From Lineus longissimus (lineage: Eukaryota > Nemertea > Pilidiophora > Heteronemertea > Lineidae), in assembly GCF_910592395.1 (NCBI RefSeq), contig NC_088309.1, forward strand, positions 12,590,599 to 12,654,598: a DNA stretch of 64,000 nt, in the 5' to 3' direction. The notes below the pieces were generated by a model. The model was not told the DNA's origin and made no database searches. It was given only the letters and a program-made list of their open reading frames with translations. This document shows, one piece after another, positions 36,901 through 44,156 of the stretch (position 1 is the stretch's first letter; the number at the start of each line of letters is the position of its first letter). The position numbers were made by a program, and so were the translations under genes.

Positions 36901-38890
36901 ACCAATGACGTCACAGTGCCAATATAAGGCCCTGTCCAGAACCGCGAAATAACTACAGTAAGTCCAGTCCGCTTTATCCATTCATATTTCCTTGTATTGC
37001 GCCCTACATGCATTTGCACCTCATATTCATGTGTCAATAGTATATTATACTGGTGGTAGTGCACAGCCCTGTGGGTCACCCCGTCCGGGCCCTCATAGAC
37101 AGAAAGTGCTCAGCACTACAAATGCAACAATGTGCACATCAACTGCCAGTACACATCTGTGAACAGGTTTCCCCCAAGTGTCTGCATAAGGTTTCTCCCA
37201 GGCTCTGTTGAAAACCAAGAGAAGCAAGGTGGTGGCCGGCAAATAACTTTGTCAAATTGAATCATCGTGACTTACATCCAAGCGAGGTCCTCTGAGAGTT
37301 GAAGCTTGTTACACGCAATGTGCTTCCATACGGTGTAACTAGAAAGAAGAAAATATAAATGAGCAGGGATTATGGATATTAATAGTAATACATGACTACA
37401 CAGTCATTACTTTTCAAAAGTTGGTCATCATCTCTCCAATCTATTGCTGTGTATCATACTTTGTCTGTTGGCAAAGCGTTGTGAAATAACTCGGGGTTTG
37501 AGTGTGAACCACGATCGTGAAGAAAGGAGAGATGGCAACAATTGTAGCCAAATGAAGGCAGAGAACACGCAGACCCTTCACATGACCATTCATTGGAATA
37601 CTCTCGATCAACACTTTAGGGAGGGAGGGGTAATTGGGACCACTCGATACACTTGGTATGTAGCCATGGACGTCTTTCATAGGCCCTTTGCCAGATACGC
37701 CGGTACCACCTAGGGTCGGCCCAACAAACTACCTTTACAATAGATTTGGGAGGAAATATTGGCGAACAATCTTACGCAAGTGAGGTGACCGTAATTCAAA
37801 GAAAACAGCCTTATACCGACTTACACTGCAGTCCTATGAAAACGAACCATCAGATATTTGGTGATAGCTATTAATTGGATATTCAAGACGTACCGGTGGG
37901 AACATGCCGGACTTTGAACCACCATATGAAAAGGGCCCGATACCACCAATGAGCTTACACTGGTCGTTCGAACAAGCTTACACATCACACAAACCTACCA
38001 AAGGTCTCATTTAAAGGTATTGAACATGATCGACCATGAGTAGGCTAACTGGAGACTTACCCAGGGCAGCTGTACCAAATGTATGCTTTTGACTGAGCTT
38101 AAGTTCGATTGTCCTAGATAAGTCAGTGGAGAAAATCAAACATTAGAAGTCGATCGGCGTAAATGGCTCAAATTCTTATTATTTTAGAATACCATGGCGT
38201 AAATTTTACCATGGCTCCATGCGCCTGTTGCAATCAGCTTGAATTATCCAAATATTTAAAATCATTACCTAAGCTTTGGAAATCCAAGTCTTCCCTTTCC
38301 TTTAGCATACAAAACAAGCTTGTTGATATTCTGCAATATGAACAGAAAAATATGACTGAGAATGAAAGACTAATAGACAAAAAACATCAAATGATGATGA
38401 AGAAAAGTCACATTAAAGGTTTATTTCCCACAATGTCTTCACTTGAAAAATTGGGTGCATATTGTAAATAACTAAAATTTTTGGATCAAGATTTCACACA
38501 TTTCAACATTGACCTTTACTGCAGTGTGGACCAGCCTTGCCATTGCTCACAGGTGAGCTAAAAAAAATTTAAAAGGTGTTGACAGTTGACCACCAGAAGT
38601 GTCGCAAAATTGGGACAAGTTAGTTTGAATAAGTCTGAAGACATTTAGTTTAAGCAGCATTTTGCTGATGGCGCGGCACCACTTGCAATGTTCATGAATA
38701 TATGAATGAGAACTGGGCTTCTCGGTGCTACCAGGTACAACATCTTTTAGAATAGATTGGTACTATCAGGGGCTGGCAGTGAACTTACATGAAAGTTAAG
38801 CCTAGGATGTGGAGGCACCGGTAGAACACCACTGGTAAATGGCTCAGATCTCACCCACAGGCTGGCATTCGGGACTGCTGCATATGCCAT
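24831..38890 (-). CDS. TBCCD1: TBCC domain-containing protein 1, complete gene model (15 coding exons)
   Basis: TBCCD1 is a tubulin-cofactor-C-domain protein of the centrosome/basal-body region needed for centrosome-nucleus and Golgi positioning (family knowledge). Exons, 5' to 3' on the minus strand: 38789..38890, 38061..38092, 37276..37338, 36273..36370, 34874..35070, 34167..34409, 33027..33147, 31908..31995, 31613..31661, 30777..30856, 30147..30269, 29358..29533, 27046..27146, 25476..25625, 24831..24905. They sum to 1698 nt and stay in frame from ATG to TAG, predicting 565 aa (human about 557). Landmarks: the N-terminal helical region with LDWYSKYHSA and LLLYIQHLNKISLRSSLI; SFLIEGSLDKNRIVKPLHDI; the C-CAP/cofactor-C beta-helix with KIHRCHQSFIYLLSPLR, VSIEKCRNTTVVLGPV, HCDQVTLIAV and LTPTRPLIFSGND; and the C-terminal PGGVPSRYQKS, QWQKMVKEAGLSRDHRKQF and WLSESGHKRELD. 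All introns are GT-AG. Exon 2 is the least certain. Transcribed toward OSBP. Confidence 0.95.
25476..25625 (-). CDS. TBCCD1: TBCCD1 exon 14
   Basis: Acceptor atttcag|AAT, donor TTTCAG|GTATGT, 50 codons. It encodes NVPGGVPSRYQKSIKLKEKQ and WQKMVKEAGLSRDHRKQFQA, a conserved C-terminal helix. Confidence 0.96.
26287..26394. repeat. 108-bp foldback in a TBCCD1 intron
   Basis: Imperfect ~37-bp inverted arms: GTATTGATTGTCTCACC with GAGGGTGGAGCT on the left, and AGCTCCACCCGAG with GGTGAGACAATCAATAC on the right. Probably a small MITE. Confidence 0.65.
26594..26743. mobile_element. pogo/Tigger-like MITE, copy 1
   Basis: Termini (TA)CAGTGGAACCTCTCTATTA.. and its imperfect complement, with AATCAGGACACCTCTCTATTAAGGA inside (given here as two overlapping halves of the same motif: CCTCTCTATTAAGGACA recurs). 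It shares termini and internal blocks with 57480-57642. Confidence 0.65.
27046..27146 (-). CDS. TBCCD1: TBCCD1 exon 13
   Basis: Acceptor gtttccag|GTC, donor ACTAAG|GTAAG. It encodes PDHHDNMALAWEIMQQKDFY and FTVPFEMEGDTK; the PFEMEGDT motif is family-diagnostic. It lies on the far side of the minisatellite, so the intron must be spliced across the array. Confidence 0.95.
27320..27403. repeat. 84-bp foldback in a TBCCD1 intron
   Basis: Arms TGCAATGGCTATGG..AACCTAGC and GCTAGGTT..CCATAGCCATTGCA around an AT-rich centre. Located just before the minisatellite. Confidence 0.65.
27580..29357 (-). repeat. 70-bp minisatellite derived from the TBCCD1 exon 12 splice donor (~25 units)
   Basis: The forward-strand unit contains GATTTAAGTTACTCACCAAC, ACAGAATGGCTGGTCCCACA and GATTGGGCTCTTCTTGAAGT. 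It repeats about every 70 bp; more diverged copies may reach back to 27430. On the coding strand each unit reads as a copy of the exon 12 end, then GTGAGT, then ~16 nt of intron. Most copies keep the reading VGLxEEPNLWDQPFCVG. One short partial unit lies at about 28229-28250 and two units have a 5-bp TCCAC insertion. Open frames over the array are repeat artefacts. Confidence 0.95.
29358..29533 (-). CDS. TBCCD1: TBCCD1 exon 12; its 3' end is the source of the minisatellite
   Basis: Acceptor ctttcag|TCA, donor GTTG|GTGAGT. It encodes CTFHLLTPTRPLIFSGNDSL, YNTFYGRLEKHMTEVGLAEQ and PNVWDQPFCVG. The last ~54 nt and the first ~16 intron bases are the unit repeated about 25 times in the following intron. 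Confidence 0.95.
30147..30269 (-). CDS. TBCCD1: TBCCD1 exon 11 (cofactor C core)
   Basis: Acceptor tgttttcag|GAA, donor GTAAG|GTGAGT. It encodes NVSIEKCRNTTVVLGPVECA and HMNHCDQVTLIAVSNRVSV, the strongest C-CAP/cofactor-C match in the gene. Confidence 0.97.
30777..30856 (-). CDS. TBCCD1: TBCCD1 exon 10 (cofactor C domain start)
   Basis: Acceptor cctgcag|ATG, donor TTGAG|GTATGT. It encodes HSSVKIHRCHQSFIYLLSPL, the first strands of the C-CAP beta-helix. Confidence 0.95.
31613..31661 (-). CDS. TBCCD1: TBCCD1 exon 9 (49 nt)
   Basis: Acceptor tttcag|AAA, donor TTAGG|GTAAGT. It encodes NKLIIMSQVCKQTVVR, equivalent to the LVVMSQVYKQTLA segment of vertebrate TBCCD1. Its inclusion corrects the phase between exons 8 and 10. 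Confidence 0.9.
31908..31995 (-). CDS. TBCCD1: TBCCD1 exon 8
   Basis: Acceptor gtttgcag|GGG, donor GCAGG|GTAAGT. It encodes EEKEATSGRKGKIATNAHFV and TDERLARAG. Conservation is weaker but the phase fits both neighbours. Confidence 0.88.
33027..33147 (-). CDS. TBCCD1: TBCCD1 exon 7
   Basis: Acceptor ccttttcag|ATC, donor ACAG|GTAAAA. It encodes FSVKKLQSWLRSSLGTNPFG and SSCIANGRRLSW, matching the family block before the cofactor C domain. Confidence 0.95.
33380..33665 (+). mobile_element. tRNA-derived SINE
   Basis: RNA polymerase III box A (TAGACAAGTGG, 33390-33400) and box B (GGATTCGATCAT, 33429-33440) are correctly spaced. A body with TGGTGTCTATGCCAGGGCAG and GGTTAAAGACCCCACC, common in invertebrate SINEs, follows. 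It lies in the TBCCD1 intron between exons 6 and 7, opposite strand to the gene. Confidence 0.65.
34167..34409 (-). CDS. TBCCD1: TBCCD1 exon 6
   Basis: Phase 0, 81 codons; acceptor ttttccag|AAT, donor CCAAG|GTAAG. It encodes HFVLQNLTEMLDLLVEPDSY and LSFLIEGSLDKNRIVKPLHD. Confidence 0.95.
34874..35070 (-). CDS. TBCCD1: TBCCD1 exon 5
   Basis: Acceptor attgaag|CTT, donor TCTAAG|GTAATG. It encodes a helical QTSVELFKFVLLLYIQHLNK and ISLRSSLISGDEWP block, then a Ser/Pro-rich tail SRSPSPDIEG like that of other TBCCD1 proteins. Confidence 0.95.
35270..36140 (+). pseudogene. Degenerate non-LTR retrotransposon reverse transcriptase fragment
   Basis: Broken frames encode WHILANYGVQDKNTQLIQMV, RWFKMETGVRQGC, a decayed LDLADKVTLL where (F)YADD is expected, and RFNHIGSHITTVKRNGLEIR with AAAFGQLQKIRKSKTS. 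This is the order seen in RTE/craniofacial-development-protein-like LINEs. Multiple stops and frameshifts; inserted antisense in the TBCCD1 intron between exons 4 and 5. Confidence 0.75.
36273..36370 (-). CDS. TBCCD1: TBCCD1 exon 4
   Basis: Acceptor ccttttcag|GTA, donor AAAG|GTATGT. It encodes YFTACDTLSGRTAAEQLDWY and SKYHSAKSQSEK. Confidence 0.93.
37276..37338 (-). CDS. TBCCD1: TBCCD1 exon 3
   Basis: Acceptor tttctag|TTA, donor GGAT|GTAAG. It encodes YTVWKHIACNKLQLSEDLAW, a conserved TBCCD1 segment. Confidence 0.93.
38061..38092 (-). CDS. TBCCD1: TBCCD1 exon 2, proposed 32-nt micro-exon
   Basis: Acceptor CTCAG| and strong donor |GTAAGTC. It encodes SKAYIWYSCPG in phase, joining exon 1 (phase 0) to exon 3 (needs two bases). 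Without a piece of 32 nt modulo 3 the reading frame of the gene breaks. Known family members have about 17 more residues here (a YLRKxxTYVR-like segment), so a further exon may be missing or lost. Confidence 0.45.
38163..38567 (+). other. Unassigned repeat-like segment in TBCCD1 intron
   Basis: It holds a 102-codon open frame rich in Lys/Met with no recognisable domain, and ends TTGCTCACAGGTGAGCTAAA, resembling the hairpin terminus of the Helentron-like family. It may be the remnant of such an element. Confidence 0.35.
38789..38890 (-). CDS. TBCCD1: TBCCD1 exon 1 (start codon)
   Basis: ATG at 38888-38890; 34 codons, donor CAT|GTAAGT. MAYAAVPNASLWVRSEPFTS and GVLPVPPHPRLNFH match the family's N-terminal LWVKAEPF..GALQVPPPSKF region. 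This supports both the start choice and the frame. Confidence 0.9.
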
Positions 38891-40186
38891 TCTAATTCTC
38901 ACACTAAAGGTAAACTCTCAAAAATCTGAAGTGAAGAAGATAAAGCCCATTTAAAAATTCAACAGATTATTACCACAGAGTACCAGTCTAAAATTCTCAA
39001 TCCATAGGCATTGAAGTGCATGGTAGTAAAATCAAATCAAATGTAAAAATTGTTCTTTTGTCTTTTTAAAATCATGACAGTGAATACATGTAGAAGAAGG
39101 TGACCCGAAGAACATTACTGTGCTTATTAGCACCCATCTGAAAAGGCCTTCAAGGAATATTTTTAGAGTATGGAGTATAAATAAATGTATAAACAAGAAG
39201 CGGACTAATCCCAACCAAAGCCTAAAAAGATAACAATTGAAATGGACAATTTGTAGGATCTCATTATTGTATGATGGATTTATTGTAAACGCAAACTAAG
39301 TTTGTCACTATAAACATGGAGCAAACGACTATCGCACTATCTCAAATGTTTTTAAATTTTCTGGTAAATGTTCTGGCTTCCTTGCAAACTTTTACCAAGT
39401 TGTATGTTTATTAGGCAGGTTTAGCAAGCTTACATTTTACGTTTACGATTACGATTTGACGTCATTCTGACGCAAAATTTGCCGCCGACAGAGGACTTGA
39501 CGCACTCACTGACGTCATCGACTGATGAGTGACGTGAGGTGAGGCTTCACATACGGCTGAAAATCCTTTGATCTATCACTCAAGTTTAACCACTGCTAAA
39601 ATATATATGCGCCATGCATTCCTCTTAAAATCATAGGACCGTATAGGTAATATACTCATATAAGAGTGTCTAAAATTCCAATTGAATCCATTGATCACAA
39701 GCTATAAGGCTGGGCTTACGTGGAAGCGATTTGTGCGTACAAAAATCCTGTAGATGCTCTTAGAAAACGTAATCGAGAGCTTGCAAAACCTCACTGATAC
39801 AGTGATATTAACACCCTCCACCACCCCTCTTATTGGGCTGCACCACTGCGCCACTGCATACATTGTTGCACCACCACACCACCTTCCTACAAATTATGGT
39901 GTATCACTAACACACCGAATGCTGACCCCATGCGCTGTCAGCAACTCTTAAACAGGAAAGGTCCAATTTTGGACCATGACGCCTGTGATGATGATGATGA
40001 TCAGATGAAGCATTTATTTGACTGAAGGAACGAGTTTACAATCCCCATTCACGGCCCAGAACAAAGGTCATCGGTTGACTAATTCACTGAAGAAGCATCA
40101 TTTCCAATCGGGGATTGCAAATTTTAACCCAATAGTTGACTTAGCGGTCCCATTGGCCGATTGGGAACAAGAAATAAGTAATTTAC
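38891..40186. other. 5' flank of TBCCD1
   Basis: No exon recognised. It probably includes the TBCCD1 5' UTR and promoter. A short GATGAT run is near 39988-40004. Nothing else definable. Confidence 0.45.
39457..39545. promoter_or_regulatory. CRE cluster upstream of TBCCD1
   Basis: Two exact TGACGTCA sites (39457-39464 and 39510-39517) plus TGACGC and GTGACGTGAG half-sites lie about 570-650 bp 5' of the TBCCD1 ATG. Canonical ATF/CREB targets; promoter function is inference, since TGACGTCA also occurs in repeats of this window (2449, 3727). Confidence 0.35.
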
Positions 40187-41220
40187 TTAACCCTTTCGGA
40201 CCTGAGCAACCGTGACACGGTTGATCTTGACCCCACCGCAATTACCCGAGCAACCGTGGGGCGGTTGATGCAGAAGATCGTTGATAACTAGCAAATTACG
40301 GTGCTGCCATCTTCGAACTGCCTATCAAACCAATGTCTACAATCAATGAAACCAGTCTCGCTGGTTTCGGGGATTCCCCACCGATATATACGGCCGTAGT
40401 AGACATTTGTACTCCATGCATTGTAGAGCAGCAGCGCGGCGATATGGCGGCAAAACGGAGAGTACATTTGTCTACCGAAGATGTTCTTGCGGCGCTCATT
40501 GATGATAGCGAGTCCGATTTAGACCTGGGGGGTGAAGATATGGAGCTGTCAGATGGGGAAAACATTGATTCGGACTGGGAGTTCGACCACTCGGACCATG
40601 AATCATACAATCTTACATGTCGCAGTTGCGGGTGTGAAAAATTCAAAAACAGGGTGATCTTGTATTTTTTCACCTAAATATCAGGTAAAAACAATTTGTT
40701 TATCACAGTTTCAAAGTTCTAATAGTTATAATAAAGATATAATAACAAAAGAAGTGGTTTTTACCATTTATTTTGGCTGAAATATGAAATTATGTCGTTT
40801 TCGTCAGATTTTGACGTTTTCGCCCAAAAATGAGGAAAATGTCCCCAAAATCATAATTTCAAAGATAATTGAAAAAAAAATGTGTGAAAATGAAGATGCC
40901 CCACCCCCCTACCTATTCCATGCAGTTTTTGTTCGTGGTTCTTGAAACTAAGAGAGCCAAGAATTTTCAAAGTAAAAAAAATCACTTGCGGACAGTTTTG
41001 AGAATATGCTAATGAGGTCACATGACCTCATTAGCATTAAAAAAAAGAATTTTTTTCCCTACCAAAATATTCTGCATATTGTTGTCTGTCCAACCCAAGC
41101 AGTCATTTTCCTCTATCTCTCTTATTTTCAACACACCAGGCCAGCAGAAAAAAGCTCTAAAAATCCCCATTTTGGGCCTGGGTAGATGGGTGGGTTAGGT
41201 GTTGGGTCCGAAAGGGTTAA
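40187..41220 (+). mobile_element. Non-autonomous piggyBac-type element with TTAA target duplication
   Basis: TTAA at 40187-40190 and 41217-41220 flank a 1026-bp element. Its termini are CCCTTTCGGAC.. and ..GTCCGAAAGGG, an 11-bp inverted repeat. Just inside the left end two palindromic motifs (CCGTGACACGG and CCGTGGGGCGG within AGCAACCGTG..CGGTTGAT) may be transposase sites. It retains a 115-aa acidic ORF but no DDD catalytic core, so it must depend on a full-length relative. Confidence 0.82.
40333..40677 (+). pseudogene. Truncated piggyBac transposase N-terminus
   Basis: It contains LSTEDVLAALIDDSESDLDL and GGEDMELSDGENIDSDWEFD, the acidic, Asp/Ser-rich N-terminal region seen before the catalytic domain in piggyBac transposases. 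It ends shortly after CRSCGCEKF. Only about 115 of the usual ~550-600 residues remain. Assignment rests on position within TTAA-flanked termini as much as on the residues. Confidence 0.55.
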
Positions 41221-41274
41221 GAAGCGGGAATAAGGAGCCAACTTCAGGCTGTTGGTGAAGACGGATTTGCAACA

Positions 41275-41504
41275 TATTTCTCAAGTTCTAAATAATGGTT
41301 ATGTTCTAGGGGCGATACTAAATCACGACTAATCATGACCAATCATGACCAATACTTCAAAAACAGGGTATATGTGGTTTAAAACCATTTAAATAGTATA
41401 TACAGTATCATGCTTCTGAAGAAATTCCATGAGTTTCAGTCATTTTGGAGGTCAGGTTTTTGAGTTATTTTGAATGCAAGGCATGCCAATCGATTACCAA
41501 TTCC
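41275..41504 (+). repeat. Left arm of a foldback element
   Basis: ~230 bp that is repeated as an inverted, imperfect copy at 48090-48323. Shared blocks include AATCATGACCAAT, ACTTCAAAAACAG, TTTAAATAGTATATA, CATGAGTTTCAGTCATTTT and GAATGCAAGGCATGCCAATC. The LINE and the LTR element lie between the arms. Confidence 0.8.
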
Positions 41505-42047
41505 ACATTTTCCTTGGACCCAGCCACTTGCACATCCAGATTGGATGGTCTGAGCGCACTGCTACTTGGCTTGCCTGCAAATGCCATTGGTAAACTCCAG
41601 AGAGTTCAAAATTGTGCTGCTCGTGTCATCACTGGTGTTTGCAGGTCAGATCATATTACTCCAGTGCTGAACGACCTCCACTGGCTCCATATCCGCGACA
41701 GGATAGAGTATAAGATTCTACTCCTTGTATTTTAAGTGCTTAGCCCCACATTTATACATATCCTCCCTCATAGAACTCTACCAACCTAGACGCAGTCTCC
41801 GTTCCTCATCTGTTGGCCCACTGTTGGTGCGACCAAGGAGTAGGTTGATAACGCTTGGCGACCGAGCCTTCTCCACTGCAGCCCCAAGGCTCTGGAATCA
41901 ACTTCCACGCAGTGCGAGAGAATGTGCCAGCATCTCGGTCTTCAAATCGCATCTTAAATCCTATCTCTTTGGTTGCTACCACTCCTAATATGTCTCTCTT
42001 TTGTAAAGTGTCACCGATCACTCTGAGTGGATTCTGGCACTATAGGC
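41505..42047 (+). pseudogene. CR1-like LINE 3' fragment
   Basis: It encodes LGLPANAIGKLQRVQNCAAR, ITPVLNDLHWLHIRDRIEYK, then after a one-base frameshift at about 41734 LYQPRRSLRSSSVGPLLVRP and LGDRAFSTAAPRLWNQLP, the canonical C-terminal region of CR1/Rex-type LINEs. It is 5' truncated. The 3' tail (GTGGATTCTGGCACTATA..) continues after the LTR element as TAAATCATTTAAATATTATT with an ATT-rich tail ending near 48054. So the LTR element inserted into the LINE tail. Confidence 0.82.
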
Positions 42048-42221
42048 TGTTATGATATTACCTATTACTCGTTATACTAACCATACTAACCGTATACCTT
42101 ATATAGCTTGCTAATCATCACGTGACCTGTATCTTTATATATCTTAGTTACTTTAATAAACTGGCTTATACCTGTCAACCGTTGTGCGTGTTGCATCTAT
42201 GCCTGAGCAAGAAACAGAACA
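42048..42221 (+). repeat. 5' LTR
   Basis: 174 bp, TGTTATGATATT..GAACA. It contains a TATATA stretch and AATAAA (near 42157), so promoter and polyadenylation signals are within the repeat. It differs from the 3' LTR by one base in CCTTATA(T/A)AGC. Confidence 0.95.
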
Positions 42222-42290
42222 TGGTGACAGAAGTGGTCACTCTTCGACGATCATAACGTTCTTAGGGTGGACTATCAGTATTAATGGACT

Positions 42291-43334
42291 ATGTCATCTG
42301 ATGACGAGACAGAGGAGGAAAACACGGGCCCACAAATAGTCGTGGCAGAACGTCCGAATCTCAAGCCGCCGGCACCTCTTGCTCTAACGGGGAATATTTC
42401 GGCGAATTGGAGGCGATGGAAGCAGAAATTTACGATATTTCTAACGGCATCACGGATAACGGAGGAACCTATCAAGGTCGCTCTTCTTCTCCACTCAATC
42501 GGAGATGAAGGACTGGAAGTTTTCAATTCATTTGGATTACCTGATGATGTCGAATACGCCCCGCTTATTCAAAAATTCGAGGAATATTGCACGCCTCAGA
42601 AGAATGTAACATTTGAACGCCATAGATTCAATTCAAGGATACAGCAGGAAGGCGAGTCCTTTGACTGTTTCCTCACGGATATAAAAATAAAAGCCAAGGA
42701 CTGTGAATTTGACACTCTAAGAGACTCCTTAATAAAGGATCGCATTGTATTTGGCATACGAATGGATCGCACGAGGGAACGTCTGCTTAGGGAGAAGGAA
42801 CTCACCCTCACCAAGGCGATAGATATATGCCGGGCAGCTGAGTTAACCAAGGAACAGATGAGTTCGCTGTCTAACGGACAGCGACGTGATGAACAGACTG
42901 ACAAAACAGTAAATGCAGTAGGCCGACAAGGATACAACAAAGCCGACTCGGGTTATCATAACCAATCAACGTATAAAGGCAGCGGCCCCAAGTGCGGGAA
43001 TTGCGGGACTTTTCATCAACCACGGCAATGTCCTGCCTATGGCAAACAATGCAAGGGTTGCAAAAGGCTAAATCACTTCATCCGCTGCTGTAGGTCAACC
43101 AATAAACAAGTCCACAGCGTAGAGGAGGAGGACGATGACGGTACGTACGAGTCTTTGTTCATTGGCAGCATCAATCAGTTAAAGGGAACAGACGAGTCTG
43201 ATCAACAATGGCTAACGAAACTGAAGATGGGTCAGCGGCAGGTTTTCGTGAATTTGAAGATAGATACGGGAGCACAGGCCAACGTGCTGCCGTATAACCT
43301 ATTCAAGCGGATCTGTAACAAACGAGATCTCATA
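42291..43334 (+). CDS. Gypsy Gag-protease part of polyprotein (interrupted)
   Basis: ATG at 42291 (MSSDDETEEE..). The capsid-like segment NWRRWKQKFTIFLTASRI is near residue 40. Two zinc knuckles of the forms CX2CX3HX4C and CX2CX4HX3C lie at about residues 235-265. An aspartic protease motif IDTGAQANVLP is near residue 325. Native sequence stops at about residue 348, where the Helentron-like insert begins; the open frame runs on to 43427 through insert sequence only. The downstream Pol frame has the same phase, so one Gag-Pol ORF is likely in the family. Confidence 0.9.
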
Positions 43335-44156
43335 ATGAAATGGCCAGGGCCATTGTGCTCACCTCATGTGGAGGAAAGATGGATAAAGAGCATGGTATTG
43401 TGTCATGTAGTGTTAGGTTTGATGTAGGTCCAAGCAATTACAATTTCCCCAAAATGGCCAATTTACAGTACATTCGACCTCTGTGACCTTGAAAAGTAGG
43501 TCAAATCAAAGAAGACCCGGGTGACACATTGAATGGTTGTTAGAATTAGATGTACCTATGATATAAAATTGGTGCCAATCGGGCAAGTCATTACTAGGAA
43601 TAATGGCATTTTGAAGAATTTAGGATTTGGCCCCCTCCCTGGAGGCCAAACGGCAAATCAGATCGCACCAAACTTCAGTACCTGAGATCACCTGACCAAG
43701 GGGTACATGTGTACTTAATTTGGTATCAATAGTCATTGCAGTTTAGAAACGTGCCATCGTTTCATCCTAACGGCCAATTTACACCATTTGACCTCTGTGA
43801 CCTTGAAAAGGAGGTCAAATCAAAAACCCGGAGGATATATGATGCACCTTTGCTAGAAGTACCTACCATATTTTTTTCAAAATTTCCCGACTACTATTAA
43901 GGGAGATATTGCATATTTTCACTTTTAACGTTTGGCCCCCTGGTGGCCAAACCATGAAACGAATCGGACCGAAACTTGGTCTCCAAGGTGTCATTACATA
44001 AGGGTACATGTGTACCAAGTTTCAACTCAATAGCTCTAACAGTTACGAAACGTGCCCTGCTAACGGACGACGGACGACGACGACGACGACGACGACGACG
44101 GACGACGGACGCCACGGTATGGGATAAGCTCACCTCTGCTAAGAGGTGAGCTAAAA
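43335..44156 (-). mobile_element. Helentron-like element (copy B) inside the Gypsy element
   Basis: Reverse-orientation relative of 4508-5640: palindrome AATGGCCAGGGCCATT-type end with GTGCTCACCTC at the left, (GAC)n microsatellite at 44065-44105 and GAGGTGAGCT hairpin at the right. It has one fewer internal module than copy A. There is no obvious target duplication, as expected for Helitron/Helentron insertion. Gag and Pol flanks share phase, so the insert should be a multiple of 3 (about 819-822 bp), but it contains stops. Confidence 0.8.

Noticed and set aside
37441-37713. Paired open frames on both strands as a missing TBCCD1 exon
   Set aside because: No similarity to the N-terminal TBCCD1 segment and no matching splice phases.
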